12,676 bases of DNA. It comes from Candidatus Limnocylindrales bacterium (GTDB lineage Bacteria; Chloroflexota; Limnocylindria; Limnocylindrales; CSP1-4). Below, piece after piece: positions 1-5,614 of this stretch (positions are counted from its first letter, which is position 1; every line of letters starts with the position of its first letter). The DNA lies in the NCBI GenBank assembly GCA_031292335.1, contig JARLHH010000138.1, positions 1-12,676 of the forward strand. The letters run 5' to 3'. Position numbers and translations under genes: made by a program. The notes beneath the pieces are model-generated. The model saw only the letters and a list, made by a program, of their open reading frames with translations, did not search any database and was not told where the DNA came from.

Positions 1-159
1 ATGCCGACGAGCCTTCCCGTCGGGGCGCTCAGCGTCCTCGGCATCCTCATCACCGTCCTCGGCCTCCTCGCGGCTGGGAGCGTGACGGTCGCTGCAGTGG
101 GCCTGCTCGCGCTCTTCGGCGCCGGCGTGCTGGAAATCGCGGGACGGCGGCGCTCCTGA
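1..159 (+). CDS. Small two-helix membrane protein, function unknown
   Basis: An ATG at the first base opens a 52-codon frame ending in TGA at 157-159. The product is almost wholly hydrophobic. Two likely membrane helices span about residues 8-25 and 27-46, and an arginine-rich tail (GRRRRS-like) would sit in the cytoplasm by the positive-inside rule. No family is recognisable. Because the window begins exactly at this ATG, the true start may lie upstream and the gene could be longer; no ribosome binding site can be seen. The next gene in the same direction begins 330 bases later, so it is probably not in the same tight operon. The existence of the frame is likely, but the function is unknown. 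Confidence 0.55.
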   Translation: MPTSLPVGALSVLGILITVLGLLAAGSVTVAAVGLLALFGAGVLEIAGRRRS

Positions 160-490
160 CCCTGCGGACGCGGCATCAGCCATGGCAGACCGCGATCACG
201 CCTTGTTCGGGGATCGCCGGGCGGTTAGGGTCCCACTGGGCGTCTCCTCTCCGCCAGCCGGACGGGGAGGCCAAGCACCCGTCCGTTCGGGCGGAGGGTC
301 GGAATCGCACGACCAGCACAGGCTACCTGGCAGTACCCGCTTCGAGGACCTGACTCCAGACTTGAGGCCGCCGAACGGTCCGCCTCCCGCGTGGCCGTCC
401 GCCACAGGGAGCGGGCGGCCCCATCGCCGGTGGCGCCCGCTCGCCTCCGCGTCGATGGGACGTGGGGCCGCTGACCGACAGGAGGGCAGG
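160..490. other. Intergenic leader region with a strong hairpin
   Basis: This 331-base gap precedes the nitroreductase. The frame of the nitroreductase stays open upstream to an ATG at 182, but that extension is low-complexity Arg/Pro/Gly-rich sequence unlike the family. It also lacks a ribosome binding site, whereas the ATG at 491 has an excellent one, so I treat the gap as non-coding. It holds a two-part hairpin at 247-298 (listed separately) and several shorter GC-rich stems, for example GTGGC/GCCAC near 390-410. I see no tRNA or known riboswitch. Confidence 0.5.
247..298 (+). ncRNA. Structured leader or terminator hairpin, unclassified
   Basis: The outer stem pairs CTCTCCGCC (247-255) with GGCGGAGGG (290-298), with one U-G wobble. 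A small internal loop (AGC against TTCG) separates it from an inner stem pairing CGGACGGG (259-266) with CCCGTCCG (278-285). The apical loop is 11 nt (GAGGCCAAGCA). Seventeen base pairs in 52 nt is well beyond the usual chance fold, though high GC raises the background. It lies 88 bases after the small membrane gene and 192 before the nitroreductase. No U-run follows, so it is not a classical intrinsic terminator. It may be a transcript-end structure or part of the nitroreductase leader. Confidence 0.4.
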
Positions 491-1051
491 ATGGATCTCG
501 ACGATGCGATCTCGGGCCGCCGCTCAACGCGTGACTACACGGAGCAAGCCGTGGATGAGCCGAGCATCCGTCGTCTCTTCGATGCCGCCGTGCATGCGCC
601 GAGCGCCTCGAACGGGCAGCCGTGGACGTTCACGGTGGTCCGTAGCCAGATCCTGCTCGACCGGATCTCGGATGCGGCGAAGGTGCACATGCTCGCGACG
701 CTGCCCGCTGGCCCGCAGTTCGACCGTCAGCGCCTGTCGCTCGGCGATCCGGACTTCCATATCTTCTATCACGCCCCGGTCCTCATCCTGATCTCCGGGA
801 TCGCGCAGCGACCGTGGGTCGTCGAGGACTGCGCGCTGGCTGCCGAGAACCTCATGCTGGCCGCGCACGGTGACGGACTTGGCACCTGCTGGATCGGCTA
901 CGCGCAGGGCTATCTCAACACAGCGGAGGGGAAGGCCACGCTCGGCCTCCCTCCAGCGTCAGTGCCGGTCGCGCCGATCATCGTGGGCTATCCGAGGGCC
1001 AAGGCAGCGCCCGTCGCCCGGAAGGAGCCCGAGGTTCGCTGGATCGGCTGA
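491..1051 (+). CDS. Nitroreductase family protein (FMN-dependent)
   Basis: The 186-residue product matches a single-domain nitroreductase, a family of cytoplasmic FMN enzymes that use NAD(P)H to reduce nitro compounds, quinones or similar acceptors, usually as dimers. The N-terminal RRSTRDY at 10-16 and PSASNGQPW at 37-45 are the typical phosphate- and flavin-binding segments. EDCALAAENLMLAAHGDGLG (112-131) followed by TCWIG is the conserved helix and loop near the flavin. The motif ending in VGYP near 165-168 is also typical. The start was chosen because AGGAGG lies at 480-485 just upstream of ATG 491 and the family motif begins within ten residues. Three more plus-strand genes follow at gaps of 45, 22 and 77 bases, suggesting an operon. 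The physiological substrate cannot be inferred. Confidence 0.9.
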   Translation: MDLDDAISGRRSTRDYTEQAVDEPSIRRLFDAAVHAPSASNGQPWTFTVVRSQILLDRISDAAKVHMLATLPAGPQFDRQRLSLGDPDFHIFYHAPVLILISGIAQRPWVVEDCALAAENLMLAAHGDGLGTCWIGYAQGYLNTAEGKATLGLPPASVPVAPIIVGYPRAKAAPVARKEPEVRWIG

Positions 1052-1096
1052 GTTTCCGCGCCGCGATCGGCGACGGACACCGAAGGAGGATGCCCG

Positions 1097-1357
1097 ATGA
1101 CGGACGAGACAACGACAGCGTGGCAGTGCCCCAAGGACGGGGCGGTCATGCAGCCGATGGGGCGGCGGGGGCGTGGCGGGGCGTGGCGCTGCCCTGCATG
1201 TGGCGCCATCTTCATCGACCCCGAGGCGATGCGGCGTGGACGGGCAGGCAGCCCCCCGTGGTGGGTGCCGGTCGTCACGAGCATCGCCGTGAGCCTGCTG
1301 GCGACGTTCGTGGTCCGGCGGCTCCGGCGACGCCCGCCGGAGAAGTCGGAGTCCTAG
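1097..1357 (+). CDS. Membrane-anchored zinc-ribbon protein
   Basis: The 86-residue product starts with a short zinc-ribbon-like segment: CPKDG at 11-15 and CPACG at 32-36, so Cys11, Cys32 and Cys35 are present. The fourth ligand position of a classical CxxC knuckle is Asp14 rather than Cys. The segment resembles the TFIIB-type small zinc finger seen in many bacterial proteins. A single hydrophobic helix spans about 55-74, followed by an arginine-rich tail, so the protein is probably membrane-anchored. AAGGAGG at 1083-1089 is ideally placed for ATG 1097; an out-of-frame ATG at 1090 overlaps it and is not used. The gene sits between the nitroreductase and a two-TM protein whose GTG starts 22 bases downstream. 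The role is unknown. Confidence 0.75.
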   Translation: MTDETTTAWQCPKDGAVMQPMGRRGRGGAWRCPACGAIFIDPEAMRRGRAGSPPWWVPVVTSIAVSLLATFVVRRLRRRPPEKSES

Positions 1358-1379
1358 CCCGTATCCTGGGGAGGCGCCA

Positions 1380-1934
1380 GTGCGCTCGCTCGTCATCCGC
1401 CGCGCCCTCGCCTTCTTCCTGCCGGTCGCGGTCCTCGCCACCCTGTGCTGCGGCCTCGTCTATGGGGCGGTCCAGCAGGACCTCCGGATGGGAGCCAACG
1501 ACCCGCAGCTCCAGCTGGCTGAGGACGCTGCCCGTGCGCTCGACGCGGGAGCGCCAGCGGCCACGCTCATCGGGCCGGCCACGGTCGATGTGGCCGCCAG
1601 CCTCGCCCCGTTCATCGTGATCTTCGACCCCTCCGGGCACGTCCTCGCGACTGACGGCCACCTCGATGGCCATGACCCGGTGCCGCCGCCCGGTGTCCTC
1701 GACGCCGCTGGTCAGAACCCGCCGAACGAGGTGACCTGGGAGCCGCGTGCGGGTGTCCGCATCGCGACCGTCACGATCCCGTGGAACGGCGGCACGGTGC
1801 TCGCCGGACGCTCCCTGCGCGAGGTCGAGCGACAGGAGGACAACGTCCTCCGCATCGCGGCGGCCGCGTGGCTCGTGATGCTCGGCGGGCTCGCCGTGAC
1901 CGCCCTCGTCGCGGCCTGGCTCTGGCCGCGCTGA
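1380..1934 (+). CDS. Two-TM sensor-like membrane protein without output domain
   Basis: The 184-residue product has a membrane helix at about residues 8-30 and another at 157-182. Between them lies an extracytoplasmic region of about 125 residues. That region includes APFIVIFDPSGHVLATDG (76-93), which reads like the core strand of a PAS/Cache-type periplasmic sensor, and ends in a helix REVERQEDN before the second TM. This is the architecture of a sensor histidine kinase input module, but the protein stops two residues after the TM with no HAMP, kinase or cyclase domain. The start is a GTG with GGGGAGG at 1368-1374. It probably works with another protein or is a stand-alone envelope protein. 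It lies 22 bases after the zinc-ribbon gene, so co-transcription is likely. The fold assignment is inference. Confidence 0.7.
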   Translation: MRSLVIRRALAFFLPVAVLATLCCGLVYGAVQQDLRMGANDPQLQLAEDAARALDAGAPAATLIGPATVDVAASLAPFIVIFDPSGHVLATDGHLDGHDPVPPPGVLDAAGQNPPNEVTWEPRAGVRIATVTIPWNGGTVLAGRSLREVERQEDNVLRIAAAAWLVMLGGLAVTALVAAWLWPR

Positions 1935-2000
1935 CCTCCGGTGCCCAGGCATCGCGGGGCCAAGGCGGGCTCGCGGCGGCTGAGGCACGGTCTGACAGCC

Positions 2001-2006
2001 GAGGAG
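2001..2006 (+). promoter_or_regulatory. Ribosome binding site deciding a GTG start
   Basis: GAGGAG lies five bases before GTG 2012 and supports that codon over the in-frame ATG at 2036. The ATG has only a G-run directly abutting it. Confidence 0.5.
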
Positions 2007-2011
2007 CCCGA

Positions 2012-2536
2012 GTGAGCTCAGGGCGGCAGCGGGGGATGTCGGTGAAGATCGCCTGCCCGCAGTGCGGAGCCGTTGTGCCGGAGATGGACGGACCCGTCCA
2101 TGCCTACGTCCCGAGCGCCCCGGGGTGCTGGGCAGCGTTCGGTGCGCTCCGAGCGGACGAGATGCTCCGGTTCGCCGGCTCCGAGGTGAACAACCTGGTC
2201 GTCGACGCGTACATGGCCCAGCACCCGGGTGACGGGACGGACCGGCGCGACCGCCAGTCCGTGTTCGTCCACCTCGTGAGCCTGTGCGCCGTCATCGAGC
2301 GCGGGGCACCACCGTCGCGCTCACCGGACGTGCTTCGGGCCGTGCTCGCTCACGCGACCGAGTTCCCGCTCCTGCGTCGGGCTCGTGGTCCGGGCGACCT
2401 GACTGTCCTCTCAGCAACCGAGGCGACGAGCGTCGAGGACCACGATGCCCGGGTCCGCACGTGGGCGGCCTCAGTCTGGGACTCGTGGCGCGAGCATCAC
2501 CCCACGATCCGGGCTGCCCTCGACGCGACCGGCTGA
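2012..2536 (+). CDS. DUF5946 family protein
   Basis: The product is 174 residues from the GTG at 2012, or 166 from the in-frame ATG at 2036. Numbered from the ATG, the hallmarks are CPQCG at 7-11, PGCWAAFG at 29-36, VDAYMAQHPG at 56-65 and QSVFVHLVSLC at 74-84. This matches my memory of the DUF5946 family, whose function is not established. The CxxC plus later Cys and His residues (Cys31, His63, His79) suggest a metal site, but that is inference. It is probably cytoplasmic, with no signal peptide or membrane segment. It is the last gene of the plus-strand cluster and converges with the DUF1801 gene, only 28 bases separating the two stop codons. The start remains ambiguous; the GTG is favoured by its Shine-Dalgarno. 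Confidence 0.8.
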   Translation: MSSGRQRGMSVKIACPQCGAVVPEMDGPVHAYVPSAPGCWAAFGALRADEMLRFAGSEVNNLVVDAYMAQHPGDGTDRRDRQSVFVHLVSLCAVIERGAPPSRSPDVLRAVLAHATEFPLLRRARGPGDLTVLSATEATSVEDHDARVRTWAASVWDSWREHHPTIRAALDATG

Positions 2537-2564
2537 GCGGCTCTGTCCCAGACTGGCGCCAACG

Positions 2565-2930
2565 CTACCGTCGGCTGCGGGCCGCGTTCTCGGCGAGCCG
2601 CGCCTTGACGATCGCCTCGACGACGGAGGCCGGGAGGGGCCTGTCGGGGCGGAACTGGATCGTCCCCTTGGCGACGCGGTAGCCCGCGAGCTCGTCCTGG
2701 TGTGCCTCGATGAGCGCCATGCCGCCCGGGAAGAGGCTGCAGTGGTCCCGGAAGGCGCCCATCCAGACGAGGATCCGGCCATGGGCCCGGAATGCCGGCA
2801 TCTGGTAGCTGATCGTCTCGGTCGCCTCGGGCGCGGCGGCCAGGATCATCGCCCGAAGGTGCTCCAGCGCGGCTCGCGCGTCCTCTGGGCAGGCGGCCAG
2901 GTAGGCCTCGACGCTGGCTGGTGCGGTCAT
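2565..2930 (-). CDS. DUF1801 (YdhG-like) protein
   Basis: The 121-residue product carries the DUF1801/YdhG signature in order: a helical N-terminus (PEDARAALEHLRAMI, 15-29), ETISYQMPAF at 38-47, the glycine-rich strand SLFPGG at 65-70, and KGTIQFRPDRPLP at 89-101 near the C-terminus. Family members are small cytoplasmic proteins of about 110-150 residues. Some are annotated as iron chaperones or Fra-like proteins, but biochemical function is poorly settled. ATG at 2930 is preceded by GAGGGG, an adequate ribosome binding site. The first 43 codons plus 26 upstream bases are repeated as a diverged, truncated copy at 6739-6896. The gene is convergent with the DUF5946 gene and downstream of the orphan peptide gene on the same strand. 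Confidence 0.88.
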   Translation of the reverse strand: MTAPASVEAYLAACPEDARAALEHLRAMILAAAPEATETISYQMPAFRAHGRILVWMGAFRDHCSLFPGGMALIEAHQDELAGYRVAKGTIQFRPDRPLPASVVEAIVKARLAENAARSRR

Positions 2931-3063
2931 GCCCGTTCCCCTCGCTGAGTGACGACTGGTTCGATGGATGGTGCCATGGCCCGACCAGGCGTGCCGAGAC
3001 GGCGGGTGGGCCGGGAGACGAGCAACGCAGGGCGGACCCGAGCCGCGCGCGGGCCGATCGGCC

Positions 3064-3273
3064 TCAGTCGAAGAACCCCCAGTCGGAGGTGTAGTCCGCC
3101 GCGGCAGCCATGGAGTCTCGCTCCAGCCACGTCCGCTCGGCGATCGCTGCAGGCTCGACGTGCTCGATCGGCCGGGAGATCAGGCTGGGGTCAATCATCG
3201 CCGCGACGCCGACCGCGGGCTGTGCAGGGATGACCCGCTCTGGGCGGGTGTCCTGGTTGCGTGGGGTGGCCAT
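3064..3273 (-). CDS. Orphan small protein with aromatic/acidic C-terminus
   Basis: A 69-residue frame begins at ATG 3273 and ends in TGA. Its third codon positions are overwhelmingly G or C, as in the neighbouring genes, which supports real coding. The sequence has no membrane segment or signal peptide. The N-terminal half is Pro/Arg-rich (MATPRNQDTRPERVIPAQPA). The middle contains ERTWLERDSM (46-55), and the C-terminus is AAAADYTSDWGFFD (56-69). I do not recognise the family. The short length and distinct aromatic tail recall precursor peptides, but no maturase, protease or exporter is nearby, so this is only a suggestion. GGAGGG lies about ten bases upstream of ATG and can be masked by the leader hairpin. 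The palindrome GGCCGATCGGCC directly follows the stop. Confidence 0.6.
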   Translation of the reverse strand: MATPRNQDTRPERVIPAQPAVGVAAMIDPSLISRPIEHVEPAAIAERTWLERDSMAAAADYTSDWGFFD

Positions 3274-3283
3274 CTTCTCTGGC

Positions 3284-3343
3284 CCTCCAATCAAAACGGC
3301 CGCTCGGGTGGTGTAGTGACACCCGGAACGGCCGCGTTGGAGG
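3284..3343 (-). promoter_or_regulatory. Leader hairpin masking the Shine-Dalgarno of the peptide gene
   Basis: Read on the minus strand, CCTCCAA (3343-3337) is followed by CGGCCG, TTC, CGGGTG, a 9-nt loop, CACCCG, AG, CGGCCG, a TTTT run (3296-3293), and then TTGGAGG (3290-3284), which is the ribosome binding site of the 69-residue gene. The two central stems (6+6 bp) followed by TTTT form an intrinsic-terminator-like hairpin. The flanking CCTCCAA and TTGGAGG are exactly complementary, so closing the whole structure would hide the ribosome binding site. This is compatible with attenuation plus translational control. A chance arrangement or simple terminator is the alternative. Confidence 0.5.
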
Positions 3344-3515
3344 TGTATGCAGTTGGTCGGCGCTTGTGTCGACTACGTAAGTCTACACCCGGTCAGCCCC
3401 CGGGACACCGGCGCGCCCACGTCGCCGCCGGTGATCAGGGCGTCACGCAGGAGTGGGACGTCGGCGATGAGCGCCGGCCGTTCGCTACGCGGGAGTCCCG
3501 AGTGGGGCGCGCGCC

Positions 3516-4016
3516 TTACGATCCGTAGGCGAGCTTGGGGTTGTAGTAGATGGTCTCCCGGGTGATCCGGGCGTCCTTGACGTGCAGCACCGTGATGAAC
3601 GTCACGTCGATCGGCGAGCTGTGGGCCGGGGTAGGTCCGTGGAACGTGTAGGCGAGGACCGCCACTCCGTCGCCGAGTGCGAGGACGCTTGCGTCCTTGG
3701 CGGCGATCATCATGCCCAGTGCCTCCCCCCAGCCCGACGTCTCGGCCTGCGGACCCCCACTGAATGTCTCCCCTGTCGCACCGTCCTCCCACACCCCGTC
3801 GGGCGCCCACAGGGCCGCCATCTCGTCGAGGTCCTTCGCCTGAAAGGCAGTGAGCCACTGTCGAGCTATCGTGTCGGCCGTGCTGCCGGCCGTCGCAGCA
3901 ACCGTCGTCGGGGTCGCCACGGCTCGCGACGGAGCCGCACTCGACACACAGGCGGACAGAAGGAAGATGACGGCCGCGCCTATTCCGACGTGGCGGGCCC
4001 AGACGTGCCGGCGCAT
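3516..4016 (-). CDS. SnoaL/NTF2-like lipoprotein
   Basis: The 166-residue product begins with MRRHVWARHV, a hydrophobic stretch and the lipobox LSAC with Cys23. It should therefore be exported, lipidated and anchored on the outer face of the cytoplasmic membrane. A low-complexity Ala/Thr/Ser linker (24-47) leads to an NTF2-like domain (about 48-166). Typical elements are a first helix ending in WLTAFQAKDLDEMAALWAPD (54-73) and a final pair of strands (ITVLHVKDARITRETIYYNP, 141-160). SnoaL-like folds bind or convert small hydrophobic molecules, but many members are non-enzymatic and the ligand is unknown. A GGGAGGAGG-type ribosome binding site precedes ATG 4016. The frame extends upstream without motifs, so the lipobox-proximal ATG is preferred. 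Confidence 0.82.
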   Translation of the reverse strand: MRRHVWARHVGIGAAVIFLLSACVSSAAPSRAVATPTTVAATAGSTADTIARQWLTAFQAKDLDEMAALWAPDGVWEDGATGETFSGGPQAETSGWGEALGMMIAAKDASVLALGDGVAVLAYTFHGPTPAHSSPIDVTFITVLHVKDARITRETIYYNPKLAYGS

Positions 4017-4573
4017 CGCGGATCCTCCTCCCTCGTCCCGCGGGCCGGTCTCGCCAGTGGCTCGGCGCGGTCTTGGGCGGCCGTGGGCATGGGCCGCGTG
4101 TCGGAGCCTCCCGCGTAAGTCAGATTCTCCCACCGGGGGGAATGGGCTCCGGACGCCGGGGCGCGCGTCCTGCTCGACCAGGCGTCAGGCGTAGGACTCG
4201 GGCCGGGATGGGTCTTCCGCACGGACACCATGACCGGCATCCCGCTCGACCAGGTCCGAGACCCGGGCTCCGCCACGGGGACCTCCGCCGTCGACGCACT
4301 GGCCATCAGCAGCCCCCGACCTGACCTCCGAGCGATCTCTACGGAGAGGCCACAAGCGAGATGGACCAGATTCGGTCACGGTGGAGTACAGAGTCAACTG
4401 ACGAACCTCGGACCGAACCGGCTTGCCTCTGCAGGAGCCGAAGGTCGCTCGCTCACAGAAGACCGAGTGAGCAACCTCCACCTCTTGCCCGCCGCGGCTC
4501 CACGTGCGACCGTAACTCAGCAGGAGGCCCGCACCAGCGAGAGCCCGGGTCTCACGATGAGGGGAGGCACACG
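4017..4573. other. Divergent intergenic region, about 560 bases
   Basis: This gap separates the divergently transcribed lipoprotein and GlsB genes, so it should hold both promoters. The proximal part carries a nested hairpin at 4102-4151, described separately. The rest has several short open frames in different registers, none with a ribosome binding site or recognisable protein motif. GC content is somewhat lower in the 4330-4560 part. I see no RNA gene. Confidence 0.4.
4102..4151 (-). promoter_or_regulatory. Nested inverted repeat upstream of lipoprotein gene
   Basis: CGGAGCC (4102-4108) is perfectly complementary to GGCTCCG (4145-4151). Inside it, ATTCTCCC (4124-4131) pairs with GGGGGAAT (4136-4143) with one wobble and a 4-nt loop. 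The element lies about 85 bases upstream of the lipoprotein ATG, so it could be an operator or leader structure of that gene. No known element is recognised. Confidence 0.3.
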
Positions 4574-4834
4574 ATGGGCATCATCAGTTGGATCGTGCTC
4601 GGTGCCATCGCGGGGTTTCTGGCGAACCTCGTCATAGGCGGCGGCGAGGGGCTGATCGGCACGATCATCGTCGGCATCATCGGGGCGGTCGTGGGCGGGT
4701 ACCTCGCCCAAGCGGTGCTCCACAAGGGCGACGTGACCGGGGTCAACATCGAGAGCATCGTGATCGCCGTGGTCGGGTCGATCATCGTGCTGTTCGTCTG
4801 GCGTGCCCTCAGGGGGAGCAGCAGGCGCTCCTGA
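4574..4834 (+). CDS. GlsB/YeaQ/YmgE family stress-response membrane protein
   Basis: The 86-residue product has three hydrophobic helices, at about 3-21, 26-48 and 59-78, with glycine-rich faces. The MGIISWIVLGAIAGFLA opening is typical of the GlsB/YeaQ/YmgE (transglycosylase-associated) family. The family is made of small inner-membrane proteins induced by general stress; their molecular function is not settled. A short basic tail (RALRGSSRRS) would lie in the cytoplasm. ATG 4574 is preceded by GGGGAGG at 4561-4567. The frame is open further upstream, but that part lacks family similarity. The length equals the usual 80-90 residues. The gene stands alone, with the lipoprotein gene divergent from it and the GYD gene 302 bases downstream in the same direction. 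Confidence 0.92.
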   Translation: MGIISWIVLGAIAGFLANLVIGGGEGLIGTIIVGIIGAVVGGYLAQAVLHKGDVTGVNIESIVIAVVGSIIVLFVWRALRGSSRRS

Positions 4835-4888
4835 TCGAGTCGTTCACGCTCAGCGGTCCGACCCGAGCCACATCGGAGAATCCACGAA

Positions 4889-4943
4889 GGCCCCCGGTCC
4901 GCTCCGCTCTCTGGGGCAGGCGTGATGTGCCCGGCCGGGGGCC
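4889..4943 (+). terminator. Possible terminator of the GlsB-type gene
   Basis: GGCCCCCGG (4889-4897) is perfectly complementary to CCGGGGGCC (4935-4943), and the downstream bases are GTTTGCC. Within the 37-nt loop a shorter GGGCA/TGCCC pair can form. The position 55 bases after the GlsB-type stop codon fits a transcription terminator. The loop is long and the U-run poor, so the call is tentative. Confidence 0.4.
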
Positions 4944-4950
4944 GTTTGCC

Positions 4951-4995
4951 GCATGCAACTTCCGCTGTATCTATTCGGACACGGAAGTTGCATGC
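4951..4995. repeat. Perfect 14-bp inverted repeat with 17-nt spacer
   Basis: GCATGCAACTTCCG (4951-4964) and CGGAAGTTGCATGC (4982-4995) are exact reverse complements. The spacer starts CTGT and ends in ACA, giving up to three further pairs with one bulged base. The arms are A/T-richer than the surroundings, so their perfect match is not a GC artefact. It may be a REP-like dispersed element, a protein-binding operator for the GYD gene, or a small mobile-element remnant. Confidence 0.7.
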
Positions 4996-4996
4996 T

Positions 4997-5010
4997 CCCC
5001 AGATCTGGGG
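4997..5010. repeat. 14-bp perfect palindrome
   Basis: CCCCAGATCTGGGG is fully self-complementary and begins one base after the 4951-4995 inverted repeat. It is compatible with a dimeric protein binding site, or with being the flank of the same element. Confidence 0.35.
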
Positions 5011-5136
5011 GTGGCAGCGGACCCAAGGTCCCGCCAGCGCAACGTCCCAATCCGGTCGCTACATCGTCGCGCTGGGCCAACGGCGAGACCGACCCTCCGG
5101 TGATGGCGTCGACACGCGCCTAAGGAGGATTCTCAG

Positions 5137-5457
5137 ATGGCGAGGTACCTCTACCGCCTGCAGTACACGAAGGTGGGGTTGGAAGGCTCCGTCAAGGAAG
5201 GGTTCCGCAAGCGCGAGGACTTCTTCCGCAAGACGGTCAAGGGGCTCGGCGGCTCGACCGAGTCGGCGAACTGGGCCTACGGTGACACGGACATCTTCAT
5301 CATCACCGACTTCCCGGAGGCCGAGGCGGCGAACGGTCTCGCGCTCGCCCTCGCCCTGACGGGCTCGTTCCGGGTCACGACGACGCCGCTCCTGACAGCC
5401 AAGGACATGGACGCGGGCGCCGCCCGGATGCCCTCCTACCGAGCACCGGGCACCTGA
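5137..5457 (+). CDS. GYD domain-containing protein
   Basis: The 106-residue product fits the GYD family of small ferredoxin-fold (dimeric alpha/beta barrel-like) proteins. The N-terminal strand YLYRLQYTKVG (4-14) leads into a long helix (REDFFRKTVKGLGG, 26-39). The signature segment WAYGDTDIFIITDFP (46-60) corresponds to the family's GxYD-Dxxxx strand. SFRVTTTPLLTAKDMDAG (77-94) forms the last strand and start of a helix. Function is unknown; members often lie next to stress or redox genes. AAGGAGG about ten bases before ATG 5137 is an excellent ribosome binding site. The protein has no signal sequence and should be cytoplasmic. A strong hairpin 35 bases after its stop probably ends the transcript. 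Confidence 0.88.
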   Translation: MARYLYRLQYTKVGLEGSVKEGFRKREDFFRKTVKGLGGSTESANWAYGDTDIFIITDFPEAEAANGLALALALTGSFRVTTTPLLTAKDMDAGAARMPSYRAPGT

Positions 5458-5492
5458 ACTCAGCGGGCCTGAGCATCGCTGCGATGACGATT

Positions 5493-5521
5493 CGAGCCCC
5501 GGCCAAGCCGGTCGGGGTTCG
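5493..5521 (+). terminator. Hairpin terminator after the GYD gene
   Basis: CGAGCCCCGGCC (5493-5504) pairs over 12 positions with GGTCGGGGTTCG (5510-5521), including two G-U wobbles, around the loop AAGCC. Pyrimidine-rich CTCTTCTGTC follows. The placement 35 bases downstream of the GYD stop codon supports an intrinsic terminator. Confidence 0.6.
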
Positions 5522-5614
5522 CTCTTCTGTCGGCGACCACCACCTCCGTCAGGCGGTCCCGAAGGAACCGCGGGAGACCCCGGAGACTGCTCGGCTCGGC
5601 CGCGCAGACGCGAC

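Larger units (their letters stand above)
4835..5136. other. Intergenic region with three inverted repeats
   Basis: The 302 bases between the GlsB-type and GYD-domain genes hold three consecutive inverted repeats (4889-4943, 4951-4995, 4997-5010) and no credible gene. The last 120 bases contain only the ribosome binding site of the GYD gene. Confidence 0.5.

Noticed and set aside
182..490. N-terminal extension of the nitroreductase to ATG 182
   Set aside because: The added 103 residues lack family similarity, have no ribosome binding site and are low-complexity. ATG 491 has AGGAGG at the right distance.
3284..3343. Integron attC-like site
   Set aside because: The outer arms resemble attC boxes only superficially: CCTCCAA/TTGGAGG does not fit the RYYYAAC/GTTRRRY core, and no integrase or cassette array is present.
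4230..4637. Possible gene or gene remnant in the 4017-4573 gap
   Set aside because: No ribosome binding site or protein motif is present, codon composition is mixed, and the frame runs into the GlsB-type gene in the wrong register.
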